Positions 37,329 through 50,234 of a stretch of DNA of 64,000 nucleotides are shown here, piece by piece (position 1 is the stretch's first letter; every line of letters begins with the position of its first letter). A program made the translations under genes and the position numbers. The DNA is from Balanoglossus misakiensis (Eukaryota > Hemichordata). The stretch spans positions 5,084,001 to 5,148,000 of the forward strand of contig CM082589.2 in assembly GCA_040954595.2 (NCBI GenBank), in the 5' to 3' direction. The notes beneath the pieces were generated by a model. It was not told the DNA's origin. It saw only the letters and a list, made by a program, of their open reading frames with translations, and ran no database searches.

Positions 37329-40300
37329 ATGTCGACGAAGACCTTTTTGAAATATTCGTACGGACTGTTAATATTCGTCTTGGGCTTTGCCATGGACGGT
37401 AAGTAGAATCTGTAATTATGGCAGCTTTTGCGTCTAAAATAGCATGTAAAACAATGATTTTCGTCGCCCCCGAACAAATACTCCCCGAAAGTGAAAACCA
37501 ATTTATGCAAATCGTTCCAGGTGCACATCCTCACCGCATGAATATTTTAGGCGTGGGAATTTGGAAGAGGCGATAAACGACCGCTTATCTATAGTTTTAT
37601 TCAATCTGCCAACTTCGGGTACTGATACATGTAATTAGGGATTGCATCCGCACAGGGATCTGTTTGTGAGGCTTCCTTTACTAATACTAATAAGACATCA
37701 AACAGTATTGCGTATCAACACTTACGCTTCATTAACATCAAATGACCATCACGGTTTTTGATATGACTTGTCTTATGCGCGCCTGTTCTATCTTTTATTA
37801 CATTCACGATTTGCCCGAAGTGTGCCATTTTGTGTTAAGAGTGTACGATCGGTGAAATTGAAAGTACATGTATTGTCATTTCTTTTAAAATGCGTGTTGT
37901 TGGATTCTCCTTTGCAAGTATGATAAAAGGCCGTAATAAAATATGGGGGTAAACGTGCTTGATTTTGAAATACCACAAACTGAAATGGGAAGTCTGCCAT
38001 TCTAGACTTAACGATTATTCCTAAGAAATCAGCTTTTACATCAGCTTTAATGGCACACCATTTAAATTCGTGTCACGACAATGGAAGTACAGCAGTTTTC
38101 CATTTTCCCATTTCACTCCGTTGAATATACTGGAGTCTGCACGCTAATGTAAGCATGAACGCGTGGGTCACTCTAATCTAGGACGCGGTGACATTCAAAG
38201 GCGAAAACTTCACACTTTTTTCTTCTTTTCCCTAGTTCAATAACGTCAGCCCCATTTATCTGTCCATTTGCACCTCTTCGGTTTGTGTACTACAAGTAGG
38301 CGATCTCGAAGTACGGAGATCACGTCCTTTGTTCAGCGGCGCTGACTGAACTCGACCAGTGCATACACGCCAAGGCGACGTCATACCGTAAACTAATCAC
38401 GACTTAACTTGGATGCCCGGAAGCCACCCGCTTCGAAATTGAAACTCAGTCCTCGCTATTAGCTGCACAATCAGTAACAGGAACAGACAAAGCGAACGTA
38501 ACGCGAGACGCAAACGAGGAACTTGAGATCGCCTGATTTTATATCGGGCCCAGTACCCATCCCTTTCCCCGGCGGCGCGGCCTACATCAGATCTGTCTGA
38601 TAATGAGCAATTTCATCCGATCACAAATCGACCACCTGATGATTTCCGGCGCTTCTCAGGGTACGCGGAAGCAGTCAGTGTGAGTTCTAACTTCTGATAG
38701 AAGGATGGATATCAAATTTTAATTCTACGAGACCTCTGAGTCGCATCCCGAGCGTGTCAGAAAGTTGACGTCCAACTGCTTCTAGTCACATTCCCATCAT
38801 GTAAATATAGACGTAAACGACGAGCAGAAGTATTTAGAACACCGCTGTAGACGAGACACCAATTATTTAAAAAACAAATTTGTGCAGACAGCAATTACCG
38901 GACCGCCTCGTTTCGCGGTTTGTTTGAATACTTACCTCATGGGGCAGATGTTATCGATATTGCAATGGTTAGGGACACGCAATTGTCTGCCATCAGCGCC
39001 AATATTTCCAAGCATGGAGACCGATCGACTCTCAAAAAAAACCCCGAGCAAACATACTCAGCAAACAATTTTAAATTTCACAGTGTCAGTGGTTTGGTAC
39101 TTCGTCATTGCAGTTGGTAACTAGCTTAGAGATAAACTATATCATGACATTTAAAGTTTCTCGGCTATCGAAGTATCATTTGTTGGAGAGAGTCTAAATG
39201 AGCCGAGCTTTGAACTAGCCGCCACTATTGGATATTTCTGGAACAATTTTCATTTTCCCAGGAGTTACCATGGTTACTGCCCCCAGAGCTTTAATTTGAA
39301 GAGGGGAAATTGGCCACGTTCACGCGCATTGTTCGACGATGGTACATCATATCACCCAATGAGACGCCCAGAGAGATATGAAAGCCTACAAGCAGAACGT
39401 CATTTCCTACAAGGCAGGTGTTTAGTTGTGGGAAAATAGATGTAGAAACCGCATCAAAGGTCCACTCGAGTTAAACTGAATAACGATTTGATTGGGGATG
39501 CGATATTGGCATCAGAATATGAGACCGAGCCGCGTTGGGTTTCTTTTTTCAAGCTGCAAGTTCAGGGAGTACTTGGGAGTACTTCTTTATCCAAACCATC
39601 TGGTTAGAGTGTTACTCCTGAATGTTATAGTTAGATAGAGTCTAACAAAATAAGTCCCGTTATTTGTATTTAGAGCAAAGCAAACACTGTGGTTTCAGTG
39701 CCAGAACAATCAGGATTTACATCGAAACACAAACATGAAAACAGAAAGGTTGCAAACACCGTATCACTCGGAGTAATATCAGAAAAACATCGAAAGGTCA
39801 TTTACTAAATATTTCCGTCAAGAGTTATCTATATACATTCAAGGATTGTTGACACAGCAGACTTCATCATTTTGTTCAATATCATATAATTACGGGACTG
39901 GTGTGCATTTAATGGGTTTCCTACTTGTTGATTAAAACCGCAGAATCTACAGTCCACTGATTGGAGTGACAACTGACAACAGAAATTACATTTCCTGTGT
40001 CTACAAATAGAACTCGATATGACGCGAAATAAAATACTCTTCTCTAATTGAATGGGGAGTGTTTCATTTCTAACGCCGAACACGTCCGGACCATTTAACC
40101 TCTGCAGGTGCCTCGGAAGACACTTATAGCTGCAAAGGGTTGCAAGGGGTTATGGTTTACATGATGTACTATTGTGGTAACCAGGTGTACACGTGAAATG
40201 CGCATGCGTAACATATAAATTGATACCATCCCGGATGTCTTAGATTGCATCATTTGTTAAGGGATGTTGTCTCAGACACATTTTGTGTATCTTCTCGGTG

Positions 40301-43300
40301 AGTGGGTGATGATTTTCCCGAAGTCTTGCGCATGGATGTTCACGCTGGTATTTCTGGAGGGCACGTGTAAGAGTAATGAGCGCAATCAGGTTACCCGTCC
40401 TTCAGGGATCTCGATTTCTTTGCGTTGCATTACGTTTTCTCGAGTTCCCCCGGCAGACACAGGCAACATTTATGTCTCCGATGTACTCGAAGATCTTAAG
40501 TGGTTTTTCCGATGGTGCACCAGACTCCGTGGCCATCTATGGTAAATTATTAAGCGAATTTACAGGCTGAACTTTTCTTATTGAAATACATGTATGGTTT
40601 TAGCATCCATAACCAGCTAGCCACTCATCAACAAACCCATCCGCACATCCGGCAACCAACCCACGCACTCACCTACCCAAACACCCGCCCACCCGCCCAG
40701 CACAAATTCATCCATGCAAAGTCTAGGAACAAACAGCGTACTAATCTCAGCAGATACGAACCCGATTACGTCAACAGTCTCCAGTACGTGAATTATTAAA
40801 GACATACTCACATTACCCACTGGCGCTTTGAAATCGGATGAAATGAATGTACATACAAATGTACACAGCTAAGAAGCTATCACAAGTGAACTTTCGAAAC
40901 GGAACCACTCACGCCACCGCAGGAAAATATTAATAAAGGGTTTTTCTAGCCTAGAATTATTCATCTTGTAAAGGCCCTACCTTTGTTCGTACGTAGAGCT
41001 TTGATATTTCCATCAGATTCAGACTCAACATTAATATACATGTTTTTCTAATCACACTTGGTGAGATTTGTCACGATACGATAACATTACTATCTCAAGG
41101 CTCTAACTGATGTATGATATAGGAGGCTATAGAAAAGATATGATGCTTAATATCTACAAGGTAATTCGACGCTGAGCACAGTAAAACTCCCATACCTGCA
41201 TAAATTTTTCAGTGTTGTTTTTTTCCGTATTCATATTAGCCAGCTATATACAAACATCACACTTTAATTCGACATCAGGATGTATTAACTATTTACAAAC
41301 CGACGGGGAAAGTAACCGCGTAAAGTAATCAAAGTACGCCGTTCTGGCAAATACTGAATCTTGTTTATACAGCTAGACCCACGCAACCTGCAATGTACTG
41401 TCCAATATACTTACCTGGTAAGCCTAAAGCCACTTCAGGAGGCAGAAAGTGTACTTCCATATGTTCCTAAAAGACAGATTTCTATGTTACTTAGGTCATG
41501 TGAACTTTGCCCTTCATAACAGTGGGATAATCTCCCGGTACACCTTGTTGTATTTACACCCATGGATTAACTGCCCCGGGTATGTCATGTATATTTTTAT
41601 CATCTACTTATGAATTTCAACTGTCGCTGTAGGATTTTCAATCATCTTAAGTTTGCAATATCGGTGGTTTCACCACCATTATTTGTTAATGGTTCCTATG
41701 GAAACATACAAGCGTTTGCAATATTGTAGGTTTTAGCACAGCCAGCTCAAACGTCTCCTCGATTCTTCTGAGCCCCTGATTATTGTTTGTGAAAGTTGCC
41801 GTAGAATTGATCCGCGAACAAACAGACTGACTTTTGAAATATTTAGCATTGATATAGACGACACCATCGTGTATTCATTAAATGTGAAGTAGGCCCTACA
41901 AATCGTATCGCGTTGCATGCATGGCCGGATTATGTGGTAATCAAGTTGTCGTCTCCTGCCCGTTACTCTCCTCTCTCGCCTTCCGTTCGATTTTTAAAAC
42001 GATCATACTTGTGTTTAATGGGGCGTTCCTCTCTTAGTGGTCACAGGTCGAAATGGCGCGCGTAATCTTGCAATAAAATGTCATCGCTAGTTTTAGGCAG
42101 GAGTTGTTATGCATACAAAACGGTGAGATCGTGCCCCGAAGACTTACAGGCTGCCGTAGAGAAGTTTTCACTTTGTGCTAGGGGGTCAAATCACATTATA
42201 ATAATTGCATTCTGGGTAAAAGATCGACACCTTACTGTAGTAAGAGATAAAAGAAATGATATGTTGACTGTATTTCCTGACTACCTTTGGTCAAATAATT
42301 ATTTCTTGGTTGTTAGAATATTAAACTCACACTTGACAATTGAATCTTTAAATGTCTATATTGGTCATGTTTCTCAGATGCATTCCATGGAGTTGCAGAA
42401 GTACACAGCAGGCTCTTCAAACAGATCATGACTGAGTATAACAAGATGGTGTTACCCATGAATGACAGCACCAAGCCTATCGTCGTCAAGATGAGTCTAA
42501 GTTTCTACCAAGTCGTTGATGTGGTAAGTCTTTCAAGATATAGTCATTTTTATTGGCTGCATCCCCGAAGACATGCGTACAAATTATTAACAGAAGAGGC
42601 TCTTCTTATTATGCTTGATCGTATACGCCATAGTGATCTTCATGTATATACCATTTGGGGCTAGGTAAGGTCCTCGAAACGGAAGAAACCCTAAAGACCT
42701 AACCCTAAACGGCATTACAAAGATACCGCCGCATAGACCCACGCAAAACATACCACTTTTGGAATTCCTTTATGTATTGTATTGTCAGGTTATTTATCTT
42801 CACCGCAGTGTCCATGTGCTCATCTGGATGCAATTATGTAGAGCACATCAAACTCTTGATCTTGCAGTCGTCAACTTTAAGGTCACAGAAGTACATAGCT
42901 ACAGGGCATGGGGCATAGGGGAACGGTAATTCACTCAGTCGATGCTACTGACTAAAAGTGCTTCGTGTCAGGTTGTCGCTCAGCAGCTCGGGGTCAGAGG
43001 TCGAGTACATCATTCCCCCGAATCAATCCTCTGCAAATCTTATTTTCTGCCCATTACCTTCCCGAATAACATTAGTAATTCAAGATGAAGCAAGTCACAT
43101 AATTCATGTTGATTGTATTCGAATGATATATGTTGATGGGACGCACAAAAACGGTCAACAACACGGAACATCTTCATTCGTATATGGCAATAAAAAGCCT
43201 AATGGCGTTTAGTCCGATTTCAATAACGTAATCAGCAGTAAAAATGTATTTGTAAAATTTAATGTTGATAATATAATAACATCGGTGCTTTCACCAGAGT

Positions 43301-46300
43301 AAAATATGTCGTCAACAGTGCAATATTCCCAGCGAGGCACACCAATCACCCCCTGGTTCATAATCCGCTTCGACGACAGCGACGAGTAGGCCTACTGCTT
43401 CAAGGGTTACACGCAAGTTTTAATATTTAACGACAACGTCGTCATTTGTTGGAGATAGAGATTAAATTGAAACCGCTTACACGACTTGAATCTATTCACG
43501 TCGGTTTTCATACAAAAATAGTAAAAGAAAAGTCCCTATGATTTATATACAGTGACATAACAAAGTATTAGGGTATATATATTAGCCACATAAAAACAAC
43601 GAAAAGATATCCGATGGCTAAAACGAAACCAACTCCATCAAATGTTGGAAGACAGAATAATAATAAAATAATTTGATGTTGTCAAATTAATTTTGCTATG
43701 ACAGACAGAATAAGAGACTGTGACCTATGGAGCATATGGAGCATTTCTTTGTGAAAGTCAGTCATTTGATTGATACTTGTTTGTTATTTTTTTCAGGACG
43801 TAAAGAATGAAGCCGTCTTAACCCACGTTGCCCTTCAAGAGGTATGTATATTTTTTAAGGAAATAGCCTCATGCCCTTTCTGGGGAAAATTTAAACAAAT
43901 CGAATTCATAAGTTGAAGATTGGTGGTTGGGTGCCCCAAATAGGAAATCTCATCAGAGTTAATCCTAAAAAAAGCATATTGAACCTGGAATTTTCTTGTA
44001 TATGAAATGTGATTTGTAATAATTTCAGTGTCCTTCGACACAGTAAGATTCCTTTCTGGTATACATGTACATCTGATATGAAAAAAAAGATAAACGAATC
44101 AAATTTTCTGTATTAGGATTGTATGATAAGACAGTCCCTGTACGCTTGATGTAATGTGAAACTTAATTGAACCATAAATGAGTAATGTACAATCTCAGAT
44201 GAGACAAATCTGTCGTTTCCAAGAAAGACGACGAATTTAGGGTGTGGCGCGGGGATAATGTTGATCTGCTCGAGGCACGAAAACAAGCAGCAACGTTTTT
44301 CGTTCACCATGGAAGCCTCTTCAGCGCTACAAAGACATCTCGAAAATAACAGGAAGGCAGTTGCTAGCAAATTATCAGTCTATTATCATTTCTAAATCTT
44401 TGTCGGCTATTACACCCCACATATAAATAGGCGTAAAATCCTTCATGTCGCGTAATGTAACTGATCGCATAAAAGCAATTTCACCAACAAGGTCATAATA
44501 TTACGTTGTTCCATGAATGCTTTGCAGATTTTAAGAAAAAAGGTTCGCTGAAAGCATCAAAAACATCCACTCGATGTTGCTAAGAGGTGGAATATATCTC
44601 AGCTCCTTAGATTAAAGTGCGTTCTGTGTTTCTTCGGCTTTCCACAACATTAAACAAAGTCGCGATTGCATCTTGCCTGAAAACCACCATGCAAATCACA
44701 CATGTTGTTTGAGATGTGCGTCAATACTGTCACTACAACCGGAATATTTGTTTAGCAAGTCGTGGTTAAGAATACATAGTATTAGAAACTCGGCTCGTAA
44801 AATCTTAGGTTTTATATTCTACATACATGTATACTGCTAAACAATATTAGCCCAAAGGTGAACCGCCGATCATCAGTGTTCAAAAGTACACTATCTTGTC
44901 ATTTATTTATGTATTGTATTATTGCAACATTCGTTCAGGTAGGCGTAACTTCTCCTTGTCCGGATTTTATCGAGATCACCGGTCATGTTACAGTGTCGCG
45001 ACCGCAATATATCTAGTTCAAGGACTGTCATATTAAGTGAAGTATTAAGGAATAATTGTCTCTGCAATCGATATCACTCTGTTTTCAAATTAACAGTTGA
45101 CATGAGGCAATCTCTGTCATGATAGAGTGCGAGTTCAAAAACCAAGTCATTCACGGAAAGTTGATTAAACAAATTAGACGGAGGCGATGAAATGAACTGG
45201 CCCACACTTTCGATTCTTTGGAAGTTCGTTGAATACAAACCATTAAAAAGACAGGTGTGGTACAATCTAGAGTCATAAAATTCCCATCTACTATAACTTC
45301 TCTCTTAAGCTTTTTTCCCCAAACACGTTTTCTGTCGTATAGTGTTACCGAGTGACAGCGAGGCGTCGAGCTAATTTCCAGCCAGGTGTGCGTAATGCAT
45401 ACAGATGGTCGGCGTTCTTTCCTCAGATTTTGGGGACAGCCGCGCGAAAGAGATTGGGTCACGCTTGGTTGGCGCGCTTGTGATTCCGATTCAAGACGTC
45501 AATCTAATCGAGACGAGACGAGATCACACGTACAGTTGACAGATATACTTGTGCTGCCTGTACTCAGGGACGTTGACAGAACGGTGTAACCTTTTGGAAG
45601 AACTTCGATGATCTTCGCTTTCATCGCGGTGACGACAAAAAAGCAATCAATCTGTTAGGAAAAGGTGTGAATATGAAGACATAGAGACCTTTATTCTACA
45701 TCAGTCAATGAAGTATAATGTTGGAGGCGATAGACCAGAGTGTTTGTGAAGGAGAATGACATTGTGATTACGTATGCTGGCCTAATGTCTATATATAATA
45801 CTTTTTGAGGAGAATAAAATCCAATTGACCGCCTGCAGATTGAAGAAGCTGAAAGGTCCCTTGCCCTAATCAATATTACGTCTCTGCCTGTCTATCTGTC
45901 TGTACCTCGACCGTCTCCTTGGAGTGGGTTATAGTTAAATTTCCAGATATTTCGCTAAGAATCGCATGTATGTTTTTTTGCTTGTCCTCAACAGTCATGG
46001 TCTGATTACCGCCTTCGTTGGAATCCGGACGAGTTCAATGGTACAACGTATCTACGAGTGCCTGAAACTATACTTTGGTTGCCGGACATATACAACTTCA
46101 ATGGGTATGTATCCCCCATAGGAAAAAATATCTGCAACTATTTCGAACATGACCGTGTCAGCGGTCATACATAATTATGTTTTTCTGGTCGTCCATGCAG
46201 TGACTTTGATATTGATTTGAACACTTTGGTTTCTTTGTAGTCTATACATATGTTTCTGCTAAGTGAGTGATGGACAGGATTCGCAGATCTAATCTCGTCC

Positions 46301-49287
46301 GTGTTGTGCAAATGAACAGAAATATACAGATAACATAATTATATATATGTATATGTACATGTACCAGATATTGTGACGTCTGTGTATTCATATTTGATGC
46401 ATATTTGCTGGGGTGGGTGTAATCGACCATGCTACACAACGCCCTTACAGTCATGTGGCCACGACTCGCACGAACGATCATAACTATACAGCGTCTATGC
46501 CACAGCTGAGGGTTCCCGCCATGTAGACGGCTTAGCTGAGCTAGCACGCGTACACAATCGGCATCTGACTGTTCCAACAAAACTCCCACCCTCACCACGA
46601 TTAACGTCGACACGAATCAAGGTCAGACAGAAAGTCAATCGATTCGGAGACATCTGCGTCGATCAAGATCAAAAGCTCAGGCTGTCGAGCGTGCTTATAC
46701 AAAGTCAAAAACACATGATATCCGGACTGAGGATCAGGGTTTCTGACCACTCTTTAGGCGGAGAGCAACGCGGGAAGACAGATAGCAGGTGTTCCCTTCT
46801 CTTGGTAATCAGATCGTCACTTATGCTTTTTCTGACATTCTAAATGCCAGGTGTGACGTGGTTAGTCAGAGAACCAAATGGGGCTAATCATGACTGACTT
46901 CTTCTCACATTTCCGACGTCGTGAGAAGAGAAATGCAAACGCAGCGAGGTATACTATAATTGAGAAATGTCTCGCAGGATGTACGTACCAGAAACTCCTC
47001 TGACGTAAAAAAGTACTTCGCGTGTGCCTCATTCTGACAGGGGATGTTTGAAATCCGTTTCTTTTGAATATTCATCGGTTTCTATTGTTCTTACAACATC
47101 TGTTGTTCTTAATACAAATGTTCAGGTGGTTCCATCTGAAGCAAGGAGCGCTCATGTGATTTTCTTTCCCATTACTTTCATGCAGCGTAAACGAAGACGT
47201 GACAAGATATGTGGGCAATGCCTTGCTGAAGTATGATGGCGTGGTGTACATCGAGGAGGCTCGCATTTTGAAAACAATGTGTCGTATGGATATGACGTAC
47301 TTTCCCTATGATTTTCATCGCTGCCATATAAAATTTGGGTCCTGGTCGTACACTGAGGACCTTCTGACACTGGAGTTAGGGGGCCCTGTCAACTTCCACG
47401 ACTTCATGGAGAATGGCGAGTGGGAGCTGTTGAATATCTCGTCCAGCGTCAGTCCTCACTTGGTTGAGAACTACGACGGCAGCACGTTCACGGATGTGAT
47501 TTTCACCGTCACCTTCCACCGGAAGTCGTCCTTCTTCACCGTGAATTTCGTCACGCCCTCGGTGATCGTGTCGGTGCTGGCGCTGCTCTCCTTCTGTCTG
47601 CCGCCCAACAACGGCGAGAAGGTGAACCTGTGCGTCACCATCGTGCTTGGGCTGATCGTCTTCACCCTGGTGCTGGTCAACGTCATCCCGCAGACGGCTC
47701 ACTCCATCACGGGGCACTACCTCCTGTTCAGCGTGGTGGTGACGTCGCTGGCGGCCATTGCCAGCACCTTCACCGTCAACGTCTGCTACATGGGCCGCCT
47801 GATGACGGACACCGCCGCCACGCGCCCGGTGCCCAGGTGGGCCCGGGTAATATTCATAAACGGCCTCGCCAAATGTCTGTGCATGGAGCGAACGCCGAGC
47901 GCCAGCGTACACAATTTCAAGCAAGCGAAGAAAGACCTTGGCAATGGGGAAGAGATGACGAAACTTTCGGGCGGAACAGTTGGAAATTCTACAACTAGAA
48001 AAACAAACAGTGTCATCAGGAAAGTCAGTCACAATACAGAGGTAATACTACAATCATTTGTATTTTCAAAAAATTATTCACGTGCGGACTTTATCGACAA
48101 CAGCAGCTATCATGCGGTGCGTGAAATCCAGCGAACCTCATCAAACCCAAGAGATTTTATTGGATTACTCGTTAAGTCAGGTATCTCGCTTAATGAACAA
48201 CAAGCGTCATCTGCGTACCGTAAGGTGTTGTCCAATGCGTGTTCTCAATTGCCGGGTATATCTCAAAGTAACATTAATGGGGTATAGGCGTGTTTCAAGA
48301 TTTGCGTATGCTGGTCGTTTTACGTGTTTGCCATCAAATTCTCATTATATGCGCAAATAAACACGTTCGGCGCTCTTGGCTGTTTTGTTGCCTGGTAACG
48401 TCATAAAATATGCAACGCGACCAAATGAGATATCCTCGAAAAGCCAAAACATTTTTGATGTGAAGAACGTGTTATTGCTTTAAGGGTTTTACTGCAATAA
48501 CGAATATTGTTGATAAACGTCCTCGTTGCCTATAGCTGATAATGCAATTGCAACATCGTTGTTTGTAATAGGTCGTGTTCTCCTACTTCCCTGGCGGTTG
48601 GTCACATAAGACTTAATTTCCGAGCGACTTAATATGTAGTCAGAATACCCAACAGAAATTTAAAAAAAGCCAACTTCACCGCTACTTCACCTGCAGAATA
48701 CTAAAAGGGTATAGTAATGAGGATAAATGTATCAGCAACAGCCTGAGCAAAAATTGATCGTCTCTGTTGTTTGTGACTGTTCTCTCTCCTTGGTGAGTTT
48801 GTCTCTATGGCAGCCAAAGAAGACTCGTAGCGTCATTCTTAAATTACAAATTTCTTGTCACATCGTCACCTAATCCCCAAAACCTGGTCAACAGTCCCAG
48901 CCTTATCAATTATTCATCCAGGCAGACGACAATCTCGTGCATGCGCAGTATGTGGAAGCCAGAACTTTTCAATTGAAACTTGATATATGAAAACCTTTGG
49001 CGCAAGACATTTCCTGATTGTTTTTGACGTGTTTTCTGCATTAAATCGTGGTAACGTTTATAGTTTGCTTAGATTATTATAATTCTGTCTTTGGGGAAAA
49101 CTACAATCTTGCTCTCTGTTTCTTACAGAAACGCGTCACATTTGACGAGGAGTGGTACTTCCTGGCCAGCGTTCTGGATCGCCTATTCCTGGTTCTATTC
49201 TGCCTGGCGTACATTGCCGGTATCAGCGCATTCCTGAGTAGGCGCCCGCCGTATCCTGCAGGAGGAATGGCTGAAGAACACCACTGA
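37329..49287 (+). CDS. Nicotinic acetylcholine receptor-like subunit (Cys-loop ion channel), non-alpha type
   Basis: Pentameric ligand-gated channel subunit of the plasma membrane. Six coding exons with matching phases: 37329-37398 (signal peptide), 42378-42523, 43797-43841, 45995-46104, 47186-48041, 49129-49287; 461 residues. Seen in order: HSRLFKQIMTEYNKMVLP; DVKNEAVLTHVALQE; WSDYRLRWNPDEF; loop A WLPDIYNFNG; Cys-loop C-x13-C (CRMDMTYFPYDFHRC); loop B KFGSWSY; loop C region without the vicinal CysCys of alpha subunits; M1; M2 beginning GEKVNLCVTIVLGLIVF with Glu -1' and Leu 9', which fit a cation channel; M3; a short intracellular loop; M4 EEWYFLASVLDRLFLVLFCL. The exon plan is that of nAChR genes. 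The first intron is about 5 kb. Asn at 2' and 20' in M2 is unusual. Which nAChR group it belongs to cannot be told here. Confidence 0.92.
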
Positions 49288-49309
49288 ATGAAGACTAAGG
49301 TTGTACTTA

Positions 49310-49466
49310 GGGAGTGTTCAGAAAATATTTTCTGGGTGTTTTTTTTTTTTTTTTTTTCTCGGTGATTTTTTTCCATGCCCCCCCCAAAAAAAAGTTTGAC
49401 AAAAATTGATGCCATGTATCTAGAATTTATACACCGCTCCCCTGCAAGTATTATCTGAACACTCCC
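49310..49466. mobile_element. Harbinger/Tourist-like MITE in the receptor 3' UTR
   Basis: Terminal inverted repeats GGGAGTGTTCAGA (49310-49322) and TCTGAACACTCCC (49454-49466) match perfectly over 13 bases and partly for several more (AATA in both). TTA directly flanks both ends (49307-49309 and 49467-49469), the target duplication typical of PIF/Harbinger elements. The element is 157 bases, has no coding capacity and contains poly(T), C-run and poly(A) tracts. It starts 22 bases after the nAChR-like stop codon. Confidence 0.7.
49339..49356. repeat. Poly(T) tract inside the MITE
   Basis: Eighteen consecutive T near the left end of the Harbinger-like element. Confidence 0.9.
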
Positions 49467-50234
49467 TTAATGACCTAGCCTCTGCAGGCGTTACGAGGGA
49501 ATGTCATGATGAAGGTCAAATTGCGAAAAACATGTACAAACAGTCAACGGCCTTAGGTGATGCCTTTGGTTGCGGTAATGCCCGGGTCATTTATATGTGT
49601 CATCGTCATAGATCAGCTTGTTTCAGGTGTATTTGTACTGTGTGAGCTGCCCTCTACGGTCTACACGGGGTACTCTGTTTTAAGACTAGCCCACTTGTCG
49701 CGTGGCGTTTATTCTTGTGATTCATGCTCAATAAATAATTCACTTGCTCATCGTCCGGGAATCACTTTAGCGATCGCTACTTTTCTAATTGGTCTACAAT
49801 ATCACCGCACCGGTTTATGTGACAACGCTGATTTTTATTTAATGTTTGGCAAATCAGCCTCTATTTTTACAGTTTAATATTAGGAACGGTTGTACTTAAC
49901 ATTCAAGTAAATTTCATGTATTTTGTGAAGTTATCACTTAATCTTTCTATAGATCAGCACTTCATGATGTTAGTACTGTACTGTAATCATATCGAAAAAA
50001 AATGTCTTGTCGTTGAGGGCACACTGCAATGACGTATTCCTTATTACAAAATGATTGTCCCTTGATGTGTGGTTTTATGAACATGATATACGAACGGAAT
50101 TTTCGATGATGTCAGTATATTTTTCAACTGTATTTGTTCACAAACTATCAATTTATGAAAATTTGATTGTTTTGTTTTTGTAGCATTGCAAGAACAATGT
50201 CATAATCAGTACAATAATCCACCACTCTCCTTTT

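Larger units (their letters stand above)
49288..50234. other. Convergent 3' spacer between the receptor and claudin-like genes
   Basis: Apart from the MITE, no gene is supported. AATAAA at 49730-49735 is the likely receptor poly(A) signal. Plus-strand TTTATT near 49833 could serve the minus-strand gene. Confidence 0.4.

Noticed and set aside
47376-48032. Minus-strand open frame of 218 codons
   Set aside because: It mirrors the GC-rich nAChR-like exon, whose protein is unmistakable; the antisense product is His/Arg-rich without family resemblance.
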